A DNA stretch of 64,000 nt, from the NCBI RefSeq assembly GCF_003149145.1, contig NZ_QGDQ01000016.1:46364-110363 (forward strand). The letters run 5' to 3'. Shown here in pieces: positions 1-10,496 of this stretch. The first letter of the stretch is position 1, and each line of letters begins with the position of its first letter. The position numbers and the translations under genes are program-made. The notes beneath the pieces were generated by a model. That model was not told the origin of the DNA and searched no databases. It saw only the letters and a program-made list of their open reading frames with translations. The stretch is from Quadrisphaera granulorum. GTDB lineage: Bacteria; Actinomycetota; Actinomycetes; Actinomycetales; Quadrisphaeraceae.

Positions 1-2
1 TC

Positions 3-1745
3 GAGGGAGATCTTGCTGAGGGCCTCCGGCTGGTGGTGAGGACGTCGACGCAGACGCCGTTCCTCACCCGCGACGCGCTCGCCGTCGTCCTCGGATTGGA
101 TCGGGAGCAGGTCCGCGTGGTCGCCGGGCGCGTGGGCGGCGGGTTCGGTGGCAAGCAGGAGATGCTCACCGAAGACCTCGTCGGCCTCGCCGTGCTGCTC
201 ACCGGGCGACCGGTGCAGTGGGAGCTGACGCGCACCGAGCAGTTCGCGGCCACCACCACGCGCCACCCCATGGCCGTCACCGCGCAGCTCGGCGCGCTGC
301 CCGACGGGACGCTCACCGCGATGTCGGTGCGCGTGGTCTCGAACACGGGCGCGTACGGCAACCACGCACCCGGCGTGCTCTTCCACGGCTGCGGGGAGTC
401 GATTGGCGTGTACCGCTGCCCCAGCAAGCGCGTCGACGGGTGGGCGGTCTACACCAACACCCCGCCCTCCGGGGCGTTCCGCGGGTACGGGCTGTCGCAG
501 CTGGTGTTCGCCGTGGAATCCGCCATGGACGAGCTCGCCCGGGAGCTCGGGATGGACCCGTTCGAGCTGCGGCGGCGCAACGCCGTCGTCCCCGGTGACC
601 CGATGACCGCCACGACGGATGAAGAGGACGACGTCGTCTACGGCAGCTACGGCCTCGACCAGCTGCTCGACCGGGTGCAGGAGCTCGTGGCCGCCGAGCG
701 TTCAGCGGTGAGGGCGCAGGCGCCGGCCGGGTGGTCGGTGGGCGAGGGCATGGCGATCTCGATGATCGACACCGTGCCGCCGCGAGGGCACCACGCCGAC
801 GCCGTCGTCGCCCTGATTCTCGGTGAGGAGGACGACGACGGCGACGGCGACGGCGACGGCGAGGCGGTGTACGAGCTGCGCGTCGGCACAGCGGAGTTCG
901 GCAACGGCACCACCACCGTGCACGCCCAGATCGCGGCGACCGCGCTGTGGACGACGCCGGACCGCGTGCGGGTGCGTCAGTCCGACACCGACGTCTTCGG
1001 GGCAGCAGGGGGCCACGACACCGGCGCGTTCGGCTCCACCGGCACGGTGGTCGCCGGGCGGGCCGTGAACGCGGCGGCCGATGCGCTGGCATCGCTGCTG
1101 GTGGCGCGGGCGGCGGCAGGCGCGGGCGTGCCGCCGCAGGCGTGCCGGCTCGATGGTGACGCCGTCGTCGTCGCCGGATCCCGAGTGCCGCTCGTGGACC
1201 TCGTGCGGGCCGCCGCGGCAGACGGGGTCGAGCTCGTGGGGAGCGGGGAGTGGGGCGGGACGCCGCGCTCGGTGGCGTTCGACGTGCAGGCGTTCACGGT
1301 GGCGTGCGACCCGGCCACCGGTGAGGTGCGGATCCTGGCGTCGGTGCACGGCGCCGACGCCGGCGTGGTGGTCAACCCCGAGCAGTGCCGCGGCCAGATC
1401 GAGGGCGGTGTCGCGCAGGCCATCGGCGCGGCGCTGTACGAGGAGGTCCGCGTCGACGACGCCCCCGGCGGCACCGGCGCGGTGACCAACCCGTCGTTCC
1501 GCCAGTACCACATCCCCACCTGGGCTGACGTGCCGCCGACGACGGTGCTGTTCGCGGACACGTCCGACGCTGTCGGGCCGATGGGCGCCAAGTCGATGAG
1601 CGAGAGTCCCTACAACCCGGTTGCTCCCGCGCTGGCCAACGCGGTACGTGACGCGACGGGAGTGCGGTTCCACCGGCTCCCGATGGCGCGGGACACGGTG
1701 TGGCTCGCCTGGCAGGGGCAGGACGGCCATGGACCCGTGGGATGA
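3..1745 (+). CDS. xanthine dehydrogenase-type molybdenum hydroxylase, large subunit (5' truncated by window)
   Basis: The frame is open to the left edge, so the gene begins outside the window. The visible 580 residues are the C-terminal part of a xanthine dehydrogenase/CO dehydrogenase-like molybdopterin-binding subunit: STQTPF, GRVGGGFGGK, PPSGAFRGYG, and a C-terminal KSMSESPYNPVAPAL segment that carries the expected catalytic Glu (codon at 1602). Enzymes of this family hydroxylate hypoxanthine/xanthine to urate in the cytoplasm. The nearby urate-degrading and urease genes support a purine substrate, but the family also includes other hydroxylases. Codons near 827-866 encode an unusual acidic Asp-Gly repeat not typical of the family. 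Confidence 0.88.
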   Translation, partial: EGDLAEGLRLVVRTSTQTPFLTRDALAVVLGLDREQVRVVAGRVGGGFGGKQEMLTEDLVGLAVLLTGRPVQWELTRTEQFAATTTRHPMAVTAQLGALPDGTLTAMSVRVVSNTGAYGNHAPGVLFHGCGESIGVYRCPSKRVDGWAVYTNTPPSGAFRGYGLSQLVFAVESAMDELARELGMDPFELRRRNAVVPGDPMTATTDEEDDVVYGSYGLDQLLDRVQELVAAERSAVRAQAPAGWSVGEGMAISMIDTVPPRGHHADAVVALILGEEDDDGDGDGDGEAVYELRVGTAEFGNGTTTVHAQIAATALWTTPDRVRVRQSDTDVFGAAGGHDTGAFGSTGTVVAGRAVNAAADALASLLVARAAAGAGVPPQACRLDGDAVVVAGSRVPLVDLVRAAAADGVELVGSGEWGGTPRSVAFDVQAFTVACDPATGEVRILASVHGADAGVVVNPEQCRGQIEGGVAQAIGAALYEEVRVDDAPGGTGAVTNPSFRQYHIPTWADVPPTTVLFADTSDAVGPMGAKSMSESPYNPVAPALANAVRDATGVRFHRLPMARDTVWLAWQGQDGHGPVG

Positions 1746-1813
1746 CGCCGTGCGCTTGCCGCCTGGCGCAGGATGCGTGAGTGATCGTGTGGATCTGCTC
1801 GTGGAGCTCCCGG

Positions 1814-2326
1814 ATGTACCCCTGGCTGAGCGCCGCTACCGGAGCCGGGCTGTCCCTCGCCATCGTGGCGCCCGTCGGCTGGATCATGGGCGGCAGCGTC
1901 CTATCGAGCGCTGTCGCCTACGCCGTCCCGGTCGTCATCGGTGGCGGTGTGGGTCAGCTCCTCCGCAAGCTGCAACTTCGACGTCAGCGGCAGGAGGTCG
2001 AGCGGGCCGAGGGGCTCACCGACGAGCAGTGGCGGGCTGGTGAGCTCGTGCTGAGGCGTGGGGCAGGGCCTGCCTCGGCCGCTGAACACGAGGCGGCGCT
2101 ACACCTCGCGGCAGCACACAGGCGCGAGCTGGGCAGTGTCCTCGTGGAGCGATAGGCCCTCGGGCTGCTGGTGCTAGTGGGCGCGGTGCTCGCGGTCTCC
2201 GACACGCCGCGCTGGCTCGTTCCGCTGGCGATCGTCGCTGCGGTCGGTGGCGTGGGCGCTGTCGAGAGGCGGCGTCTCGACCATCGCTGTGACGAGCTGC
2301 TCACGCAGGTGGCCGCCCGACCATGA
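1814..2326 (+). pseudogene. membrane protein gene interrupted by an in-frame amber codon
   Basis: From ATG 1814 (GGAG 7 nt upstream; an earlier in-frame GTG lies at 1781) the frame encodes two hydrophobic stretches and a charged helical region, then hits TAG at 2153-2155. The same frame continues without a break for 56 more codons to TGA 2324-2326, with two more hydrophobic segments (LGLLVLVGAVLAV and VPLAIVAAVGGVGAV) and a charged tail. I recognise no family. Continuity of frame and composition suggests a single membrane protein split by a nonsense change, for example CAG to TAG. Two separate small proteins remain possible. Confidence 0.5.
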
Positions 2327-2337
2327 TCACGGGCGGG

Positions 2338-2649
2338 TCAGTCCCCGCCGCCGCCACCGCCGCCACCACCGTCGGAACCGCCCGAGCCGAAGCCTCCGTC
2401 GCCTCCGCCACCGAACCAGCCGCCGCCTCCGAAGGAGCCACCGTCTCCGTGGTGGCTGTGATGGCCGTGCCCGCTGGTGGAACCGCTGTCGTAGCCGCCC
2501 GAGTCGCTGCCGACGAAGGGCGCCGTGCTGCCGTCGGCCCGTCGCCGCCCGTTCCGCGGTGACCTGATGCTCGAGGCGTTGGACAGCGCGGCGATGAGGC
2601 CGACGACGGCGAAGACCGCGATACCGAAGACCACCAGGCCCGGGTGCAT
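2338..2649 (-). CDS. small membrane protein with Gly/His-rich tail
   Basis: This 103-residue protein has one N-terminal membrane helix (residues about 5-24), a short basic stretch, a His-rich piece (GHGHHSHHGDGG) and a C-terminal tail that is almost pure Gly with Ser, Asp, Phe and Trp. Function is unknown. The His cluster might bind metal, and the Gly tail resembles surface or membrane low-complexity tails; both are inferences. A TAGCCT box lies exactly 6 nt before the ATG, so the mRNA is probably leaderless. It converges on the interrupted membrane gene with an 11-bp gap. Confidence 0.7.
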   Translation of the reverse strand: MHPGLVVFGIAVFAVVGLIAALSNASSIRSPRNGRRRADGSTAPFVGSDSGGYDSGSTSGHGHHSHHGDGGSFGGGGWFGGGGDGGFGSGGSDGGGGGGGGGD

Positions 2650-2655
2650 GGCCGG

Positions 2656-2661
2656 AGGCTA
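2656..2661 (-). promoter_or_regulatory. -10 box (TAGCCT) for leaderless 2649 gene, overlapping a stop codon
   Basis: TAGCCT on the minus strand ends 6 nt before ATG 2649. Its first three bases are the TAG stop codon of the upstream 89-residue gene. Confidence 0.6.
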
Positions 2662-2928
2662 CGGCCGAGTGGCGGCGTCGTACAGACCGCGGCGCTTCAT
2701 GGCCTCGCCGTAGAGCGCCAAGCCAGCGTTGACCAGCACGAGACCCGCTGTCCCCTCGGCCACCCAGCGCAACAGCGGCGACCCCGACGAGCGCCGCGCG
2801 GAGGCGTCGAGCGTCACGCACAGCCCGGTCCCGACCAGCAGCATCCCGCTGGGCGCGAGGCGCTTCCAGACGGAGAGGTCTTCCTCGGGAGTCGGTGTGC
2901 CCTCAGAAGTCTGTGCCACCGCGCTCAC
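2659..2928 (-). CDS. small two-helix membrane protein
   Basis: This 89-residue protein starts at a GTG that overlaps the stop of the dienelactone hydrolase gene (GTGA, 4 bp), with a GGAAGGG ribosome-binding site just upstream. It has two hydrophobic segments (around residues 26-42 and 58-73) and short charged ends. I recognise no family. Its position makes it the last gene of the coupled urease-NRAMP-hydrolase chain. A longer frame extends upstream through the hydrolase gene, but that part is only a shadow of the hydrolase. Confidence 0.7.
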   Translation of the reverse strand: MSAVAQTSEGTPTPEEDLSVWKRLAPSGMLLVGTGLCVTLDASARRSSGSPLLRWVAEGTAGLVLVNAGLALYGEAMKRRGLYDAATRP

Positions 2929-3728
2929 CCCTTCCGCAGGTGCTGGTCGAAGAACGCCTCGATCCTTGCCCATGCGTCCGCCGCGGCCTCGGGGTCCGGT
3001 CCAGCGCCGATCACCCGCTGCGTCACCGGGCGCAGCAGCCGCGGGCCGTTGGGAGCGTCGTTGAGGAAAGAATGGCCGGCGGTGGGGTACTCGCGCACGT
3101 CGTGTGGCACCCCGGCGTGGGTGAGGGCCCGGTCCAGCCGGTCCGCTGCGCCGCGCAGCGACGCGTCTCGCCCGCCGTAGCTGCCGACGACGGGGCACGC
3201 CCCCGCCAGCAGCGTGTCGAGCTCGGCGTCGGAACCTGGCAGCCGGCCGTAGTTCACCGAGGACGCCGCGTAGGGTCCGCCCGGCGCCGACGGGCTCGCC
3301 AGCTGCAGCGCGAAGCCCCCGCCCATGCAGAAGCCGAGCACCCCGATGCGGCCCGTGCACTCCGCCAGCGCGAGCAGCTGCTCGCGGGCCGCCTCGACGT
3401 CCTCGAAGGCGCGGCCGTGCCCCGCGGCCAGCGTCCGGAACGTGGCGACGAGGCACCGCCGCGCTCCTCCGACCGTGTAGAGGTCGGGCATGAGGGCCAG
3501 GTAGCCGGCCTCGGCGAGGCGCTCCACCTGGCGGCGCATGACGTCGTCGATGCCGTAGGCCTCGTGCACCACCACGACGCCCGGCCACGGGCCCACCCCG
3601 TGCAGCTCGCGCGACGGCACTCCGAGCAGGCCGTGCAGCTGCGGGCTGCCGCCCGGATGCGGTTCCAGGCGGACGTCGGTCAGCCGGACGCCGCTCGCCG
3701 TCGTCGTACCTGTCGATGCGCTGCTCAT
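2925..3728 (-). CDS. dienelactone hydrolase family protein
   Basis: This is a 267-residue alpha/beta-hydrolase. The nucleophile motif GFCMGGG (Cys), the acid in YGGRDAS (Asp) and the His in AGHSF form the Cys-Asp-His triad typical of dienelactone hydrolases, and VVVHEAYG supplies the usual oxyanion-region Glu. The family hydrolyses lactone or ester bonds in the cytoplasm; the actual substrate is not evident. The ATG (3728) overlaps the NRAMP stop by 4 bp (ATGA), and its own stop overlaps the next start, so it is translated as part of the same mRNA. No aromatic-degradation genes are nearby to point to a chlorocatechol pathway. Confidence 0.88.
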   Translation of the reverse strand: MSSASTGTTTASGVRLTDVRLEPHPGGSPQLHGLLGVPSRELHGVGPWPGVVVVHEAYGIDDVMRRQVERLAEAGYLALMPDLYTVGGARRCLVATFRTLAAGHGRAFEDVEAAREQLLALAECTGRIGVLGFCMGGGFALQLASPSAPGGPYAASSVNYGRLPGSDAELDTLLAGACPVVGSYGGRDASLRGAADRLDRALTHAGVPHDVREYPTAGHSFLNDAPNGPRLLRPVTQRVIGAGPDPEAAADAWARIEAFFDQHLRKG

Positions 3729-4951
3729 GCGAACGTCAAGAGCAGCAGGACGACATTGAGGACGACGACGGCCGCGACCGCCAGCAAGGCCAGCGCCCGC
3801 ACGAGCGGGCTGTTGGCGTGCTCGCCCATCACGGCGCGGCTCGAGGTCAGCCGCAGCAGGGGAACCAGCACGAATGGGATGCCGAAGCTCAGCACTACCT
3901 GGCTCAGCACGAGCGCCTGCGTCGGGTCGACCCCGGCCAGCAGCACCGCGAGGGCCGGGACGAGCGTGAAGACGCGGCGGACGAGCAGCGGCGGCACTCG
4001 TCGTCGCAGCGTGCCCCAGATGACGGCACCGGCCTGCGACCCGACCGACGTGGAGGCCAGCCCGGACGCCAGCAGCCCCACCGCGAACAGCAGCCCGACC
4101 GCCGGTCCCAGCGCGGAGTCCACGGCGGCGTGCGCGCCCTCGAGGGTGTCCGTTCCCGCGACGCCGCGCAGCGACGTCGCGGCGAGCAGCAGCATCGAGA
4201 TGTTGACGACCCCGGCCAGCACGAGTGCCGCGACCACGTCGGTGCGGGTGGCGCGCAGCACCCGCGGGACGCGGTCCGGGGTGACGGCGCCGCCGTGGTG
4301 GTCGCGCGCCAGACCGGAGTGCAGGTAGATGGCGTGCGGCATGACCGTGGCGCCGAGCATGCTCGCGGCGAGCAGCACCGTGTCGGGCCCGTCGAAGCGG
4401 GGGACCAGCCCGGCGGCCGCCTCGGCCGGGTCTGGCGGGGCCACGACGAGACCGGCCACGAAGCCCACCGCGATGACGCCCAGCATCGTGATGATCACCG
4501 CCTCGAAGCGGCGCACGCCGTCCGCGGTGTTGAGCGCCAGCACCGCCGTGGAGACGACACCCGTGATGACCCCGCCGATCCACAGCGGCAGCCCGAACAG
4601 CAGGTGCAGTGCCACCGCACCGCCGATGACCTCGGCGACGTCGGTGGCGATCGCCACCGCCTGGGCCTGGCTGAAGAACGCGAGCCGCCCGCGGGGCCCG
4701 AGCCGGTCTCGGAGGTGCTCGGGAACGGTGCGCCCGGTGACCACCCCGAGCTTCGCGGACAGGTACTGCACCAGCACCGCCATGGCGTTGGCCACGACGA
4801 GCACCCACAGCAGCAGGTAGCCGTACTGGGCGCCCGCCGTGAGGTTGGCGGCGACGTTGCCCGGGTCGACGTAGGCGACAGACGCGACGAACGCCGGACC
4901 CAGCAGATGCAGGAGCTTCCGCTCCGGAGCGCGTGTGGCGGTCGACGTCAC
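3725..4951 (-). CDS. mntH: NRAMP-family divalent metal transporter
   Basis: This 408-residue integral membrane protein has about 11 predicted helices. The metal-site motif DPGN is at residues 29-32 and MPH at 204-206, both as in proton-coupled Mn2+/Fe2+ NRAMP transporters. The GTG start at 4951 is chosen because the frame upstream is non-family sequence and because GTGA overlaps the ureD stop by 4 bp. Translational coupling to the urease operon is unusual: urease needs Ni2+, while classical NRAMPs prefer Mn2+/Fe2+. A perfect inverted repeat sits 17 bp upstream of the start. Confidence 0.92.
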   Translation of the reverse strand: MTSTATRAPERKLLHLLGPAFVASVAYVDPGNVAANLTAGAQYGYLLLWVLVVANAMAVLVQYLSAKLGVVTGRTVPEHLRDRLGPRGRLAFFSQAQAVAIATDVAEVIGGAVALHLLFGLPLWIGGVITGVVSTAVLALNTADGVRRFEAVIITMLGVIAVGFVAGLVVAPPDPAEAAAGLVPRFDGPDTVLLAASMLGATVMPHAIYLHSGLARDHHGGAVTPDRVPRVLRATRTDVVAALVLAGVVNISMLLLAATSLRGVAGTDTLEGAHAAVDSALGPAVGLLFAVGLLASGLASTSVGSQAGAVIWGTLRRRVPPLLVRRVFTLVPALAVLLAGVDPTQALVLSQVVLSFGIPFVLVPLLRLTSSRAVMGEHANSPLVRALALLAVAAVVVLNVVLLLLTFA

Positions 4952-5736
4952 CCCGTCAGGGTGCCAGAGGTTTCGGTTGGCCGAAACCTGGCTGGTTCGG
5001 GTTCCAGCGCCGCGAGGTCGCGCCGCGCGGCGAGCAGGTCGTGGCCCAGTGCCTGCGCCAGCTCCCCACCGCCCGCGAGCGGCAGCGCGGCGGCGCAGCC
5101 GACCGTGCGGCCAGCGGGCTTCGTCGTCGTCGTCGTACTGAGCGTGGTGCTGGTTGTGGTGGCGAGGGCGGCGGGGGAGCGCAGCCTGCTGACCAGCACA
5201 CGCGGCGCGTCGAGCGCGTCCCACGTCGGCGAGCCCGGCCCCAGGGCCACCGACTGCCGCAGCCACGGCGCCCCGGCGAGGTCCGCCCGCAGCGTGCCGC
5301 GCCAGCTGCCCGGCGCCTCCCGCCACCGCCCGAGGACCGTCACCTCGGTGAGGTCGAGCGCGCCGCCTTCGTCGACGGTGGCGGTCGTCACCGCGTGCAG
5401 GTCACTGCCGCGGACCGCCACGAGCGGCTCCAGCGCCACGTCGAGGTGACCGCCCTCGGCCACGCGCAGGCGCAGGTCGATCCGTGCCGGCCGACCGGAG
5501 CGGTCGGGCATCGACAGCGTCGCTGCGACACCGCGCAGCAGCAGCCGGGCACCCGGTTCGACGACGACGTCGACCTCTACCGTGTCGCCGCCCAGCGGGC
5601 CCGCGCCCGTGCCCACGAGGTGCACCTCGTCGGGCCCCGTGCGGCGCGCGTTGAGGATGCCTTCGGCGCGGTTGGTCAGCAGGCGAGTGGTGCCCCCTTG
5701 GCCGGATACCGCGACGAGCTCAACCCTGGTGCGCAC
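4948..5736 (-). CDS. ureD: urease accessory protein UreD
   Basis: At 262 residues with a GTG start, this is the scaffold protein of the urease maturation complex, which with UreF and UreG delivers Ni2+ to apo-urease. Family signs are [11 protein letters not shown] near the N-terminus, [12 protein letters not shown], and a diverged C-terminal half. Residues near 190-205 form a Thr/Ser run ending in KPAGR, a low-complexity insertion not expected in UreD. It overlaps ureG by 17 bp upstream and mntH by 4 bp downstream. Confidence 0.85.
   Translation of the reverse strand: MRTRVELVAVSGQGGTTRLLTNRAEGILNARRTGPDEVHLVGTGAGPLGGDTVEVDVVVEPGARLLLRGVAATLSMPDRSGRPARIDLRLRVAEGGHLDVALEPLVAVRGSDLHAVTTATVDEGGALDLTEVTVLGRWREAPGSWRGTLRADLAGAPWLRQSVALGPGSPTWDALDAPRVLVSRLRSPAALATTTSTTLSTTTTTKPAGRTVGCAAALPLAGGGELAQALGHDLLAARRDLAALEPEPARFRPTETSGTLTG
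4968..4989. promoter_or_regulatory. perfect 9-4-9 inverted repeat upstream of mntH
   Basis: The arms are AGGTTTCGG and CCGAAACCT around TTGG. The element lies inside the last codons of ureD and 17 bp before the mntH start. It could be an operator for a metal-responsive repressor (DtxR/MntR type) or an RNA hairpin that attenuates read-through from the urease genes. I cannot assign it to a known regulator. Confidence 0.45.
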
Positions 5737-6583
5737 TGGCGAGCTCGCGCCGCTTCGCCAGCAGCTGCTGCACCCACGCCGCGACGGGCGTGGCGCCCGG
5801 GTCTTCCCGCAGGCTCGTGAACGCCACCGGCCGCTCGCCGCGCAGCGCGGTGGCGTCGCGGTCCATCACGCTGAGGTCGGCGCCGACCATCGGCGCGAGG
5901 TCGGTCTTGTTGATGACGAGCAGGTCGGAGGTGATGACGCCCGGCCCGCCCTTGCGGGGCACCTTGTCACCCCCGGCGACGTCGACGACGAAGATCTGAG
6001 CGTCCACCAGGCCGTAGCTGAAGGTGGCGGTGAGGTTGTCACCGCCGGACTCCACGAGCACGACGTCGGGGTTGAAGGAGTCCTCCAGGTCTTCGACGGC
6101 GTCGAGGTTCATGGCGATGTCGTCGCGGATGGCGGTGTGCGGGCAGGCTCCCGTCTGCACGGCCGTGATGCGCTCGGCGGGGAGCACGCCGTGACGGATG
6201 AGGAAGTCGCCGTCTTCGGTGGTGTAGATGTCGTTGGTCACCACGGCCATGTCGAGGCCGGCGCCCTCCGGGCCGAGTGCGCGGCACAGCGCCGCCACGA
6301 GCGCGGTCTTGCCGGAGCCGACCGGGCCGCCGATGCCGATGCGCAGCGGGCCCGACGGCGGGCGGTGCGGCGTGGCGACGGGCGCGTGCGTGTGGGGGAT
6401 GCCGTGCTGGTGGGCGTGCGCGTGGGCGTCGTCGTCGTGAGAGAGGGGGTTGCCGTACCGGTCCTGCGGGGCCGGGTGGGTGTGCGGCGGCTCGGTGAAG
6501 CGCAGGTGGGCGGCCACATCGGGCTGTGCCGGGGTGTGGTCGAGGTCGGGGGTGCGCTCAGCGCCCGTCGGCTGGGAGTCCAT
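5720..6583 (-). CDS. ureG: urease accessory GTPase UreG with long His-rich N-terminus
   Basis: This 287-residue SIMIBI GTPase powers nickel insertion into urease. The P-loop GPVGSGKT is at residues 86-93, followed by [14 protein letters not shown], a [12 protein letters not shown] metal motif, ESGGDNL and the NKTDL specificity motif. Bacterial UreG is usually about 200 residues. Here the first 80 are an added segment with 12 histidines ([13 protein letters not shown] and flanks), likely a nickel-storage or nickel-chaperone arm that may stand in for UreE, which is not found in this operon. The ATG at 6583 follows an AAGGACC ribosome-binding site. Confidence 0.95.
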   Translation of the reverse strand: MDSQPTGAERTPDLDHTPAQPDVAAHLRFTEPPHTHPAPQDRYGNPLSHDDDAHAHAHQHGIPHTHAPVATPHRPPSGPLRIGIGGPVGSGKTALVAALCRALGPEGAGLDMAVVTNDIYTTEDGDFLIRHGVLPAERITAVQTGACPHTAIRDDIAMNLDAVEDLEDSFNPDVVLVESGGDNLTATFSYGLVDAQIFVVDVAGGDKVPRKGGPGVITSDLLVINKTDLAPMVGADLSVMDRDATALRGERPVAFTSLREDPGATPVAAWVQQLLAKRRELASAHQG

Positions 6584-6594
6584 GCGAGGTCCTT

Positions 6595-7260
6595 TCACGA
6601 GGCGAAGAGCTTGTCCTGGCGCGGCGCGTGCCGCGTCACCAGGAGGTCGGTCAGGGGATCGGACTCCGCCGGGACCTCGTCGCCGCGGGCCACGGCCTCG
6701 GAGGCGTCGGTGGCGAGGGCGTCCTGGAGCGGGCCCAGGGAGGCGAGGACGGCGGCCACCGTGACGGGGTCGAGCCCGAGCAGCCGCGCCGCAGCCGTGG
6801 CCGTGGCGGTACCGGTGAGGTAGAGCGCCACGAGCGCGGCGTCGCGGGGAGAGCCGCCGGCTGCTGCGGTGGCCACCCCGATCGCCAGCGGGTGGTGCGG
6901 CGCCCGGGCCACCTGCCCGAGCGCCGCCCATGCCGCGGAGGGCCACGCCACGGAGGCAACGCGCACCAGGCCGCGGCCCTGTGCGCGGGACGCCTCGCGT
7001 GCGGCCGGAGCCGGCAGGCGGACCTCCGCCTCGCCGTCGAGCACGCGCAGCGTGTTCGCGTCGGGCGCGGCGCACGACGCTGCCGCAAGGTGCGCCGCCA
7101 CCACGCCCGCGGTGAGCAGGCGGCGGCGCAGCAGCGTGCCGAGGGAGGCCTCGTCGCGGACGTACCCGTCCACCACGGCCTGCTCCGTACCGCCGGAGTG
7201 AGCGTGTCCACCTGCGGGCAGGCGCGAGTCGGCGAGAGCGAGCAGTGACGCGAGCGTCAC
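6595..7260 (-). CDS. ureF: urease accessory protein UreF
   Basis: This 221-residue, mostly helical protein opens with the UreF hallmark [19 protein letters not shown] and has the family's length. UreF bridges UreD and UreG in the urease activation complex. The GTG start at 7260 matches the family N-terminus; the open frame continues upstream into the ureC gene but that part does not look like UreF. It lies 40 bp after ureC and 11 bp before ureG. Confidence 0.88.
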   Translation of the reverse strand: MTLASLLALADSRLPAGGHAHSGGTEQAVVDGYVRDEASLGTLLRRRLLTAGVVAAHLAAASCAAPDANTLRVLDGEAEVRLPAPAAREASRAQGRGLVRVASVAWPSAAWAALGQVARAPHHPLAIGVATAAAGGSPRDAALVALYLTGTATATAAARLLGLDPVTVAAVLASLGPLQDALATDASEAVARGDEVPAESDPLTDLLVTRHAPRQDKLFAS

Positions 7261-7300
7261 GCGGGTGGCCGTTCGTCCATGATCACGGTTGGAGGGTGGA

Positions 7301-9030
<1,730 letters not shown>

Positions 9031-9031
<1 letters not shown>

Positions 9032-9350
9032 CAGCGCTGTCCTCCGAGATCACCGGGCGCGGGCAGGGTCAGGCCGGGCACCACGCGTGCTCCGGCCAGC
9101 GGCACGAGCACGACCTCGCGCTCGACGCCCGGCTCGAACCGCACGGCGGTGCCGGCGGCGACGTCGAGCCGCAGGCCGTGCGCCGCCGTCCTGTCGAAGG
9201 ACAGTGCCGTGTTGGCCTGGGCGAAGTGGAAGTGGGAGCCCACCTGGACGGGCCGGTCACCGGTGTTGACGACGACGAGCGTGGTGCGCGGGGCACCAGG
9301 CAGCGTGGCGACCGGCTCGGCGTTCTCGGCGACCAGCACCTCTCCGGGGA

Positions 9351-9354
<4 letters not shown>
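9031..9354 (-). CDS. ureB: urease beta subunit
   Basis: The 107-residue structural subunit has the conserved MIPGEV start, [17 protein letters not shown] and SFDR...AHGLRLD...GTAVRFEPG motifs. It packs with UreA and UreC in the urease trimer. Its ATG overlaps the ureA stop by 4 bp (ATGA), and its stop shares a base with the ureC start, so the three structural genes are coupled. Confidence 0.97.
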
Positions 9355-9653
<299 letters not shown>

Positions 9654-10496
9654 GGGCTGACGCTAGCCGAGCCGCTTCCGTCTCGGGGAGGTCGGTGTCG
9701 AAGGGGGTGCTGACGCGCGGACGACGCCGGCGCAGGCGCGGACCGAGCCGCCCCTCGACGGCAGCGCCGGCGCGCACCATGAGCACGCCGAGCAGCGAGC
9801 CGGCCAGCAGGTCGCTGAACCAGTGGAAGCCCAGGTAGAGGGACACCACGGTCATGACGGTGCTCGGCACGACGACGGCGACGAGCGCGCTGGAGCGGCG
9901 GATGCGGGTGCCCCGTGCCCGCGCGACGAGCAGGACCAGCAGGGCCGCCGCGGAGGCGGCGTTGGCCGCGTGGCCGGAGGGGAACGCCTGGCCGTTCGGC
10001 ACGAACAGGGACGGGTCACCGGTGATGGCCAGCCCGCGGTCCAGGGTGAACTTGGCGATGGCGATGACCACGTTCATCGCGAAGATCGTGCCGAGCACCA
10101 GCCACAGCGACGACCAGCTGCGCCGGCGCCGGCACGCCCATAGGGCCGCGGCGATGACCACGGGTGTCACGAGCCACCGCTGGCCGGTGTGGTCGAGCAC
10201 GTGCGCGAGCACGAGGTCGGGTCCGGTGTGGGGCAGCGCGCCCATCCATTCGTGGATGCGGACGTCGAGCACGGTGGTGAGGGGACCTGCCAGGAGGAGG
10301 TCGGTGAGCACGCCGAGCAGCGCCGCGGTGGCGAGCAACGGCCAGCGGGCCGCCAGCCAGCTGGCGGCCGCCTCGCGGTGCTCGCCGGTCCCGCGCAGCG
10401 CGGCTGCACGCAGGCCGAAGGGCATCGGATCAGTGGTCACGTGTCCTTGTTACCCGTTTCACATGAACAGAAGCTGGCAGAAGTGGTGGCCCAGCG

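Noticed and set aside
7266..7280. Short ATG-initiated frame (MDERPPA) before ureF
   Set aside because: At seven codons with no promoter or ribosome-binding site there is no evidence that it is translated, unlike the uraH leader.
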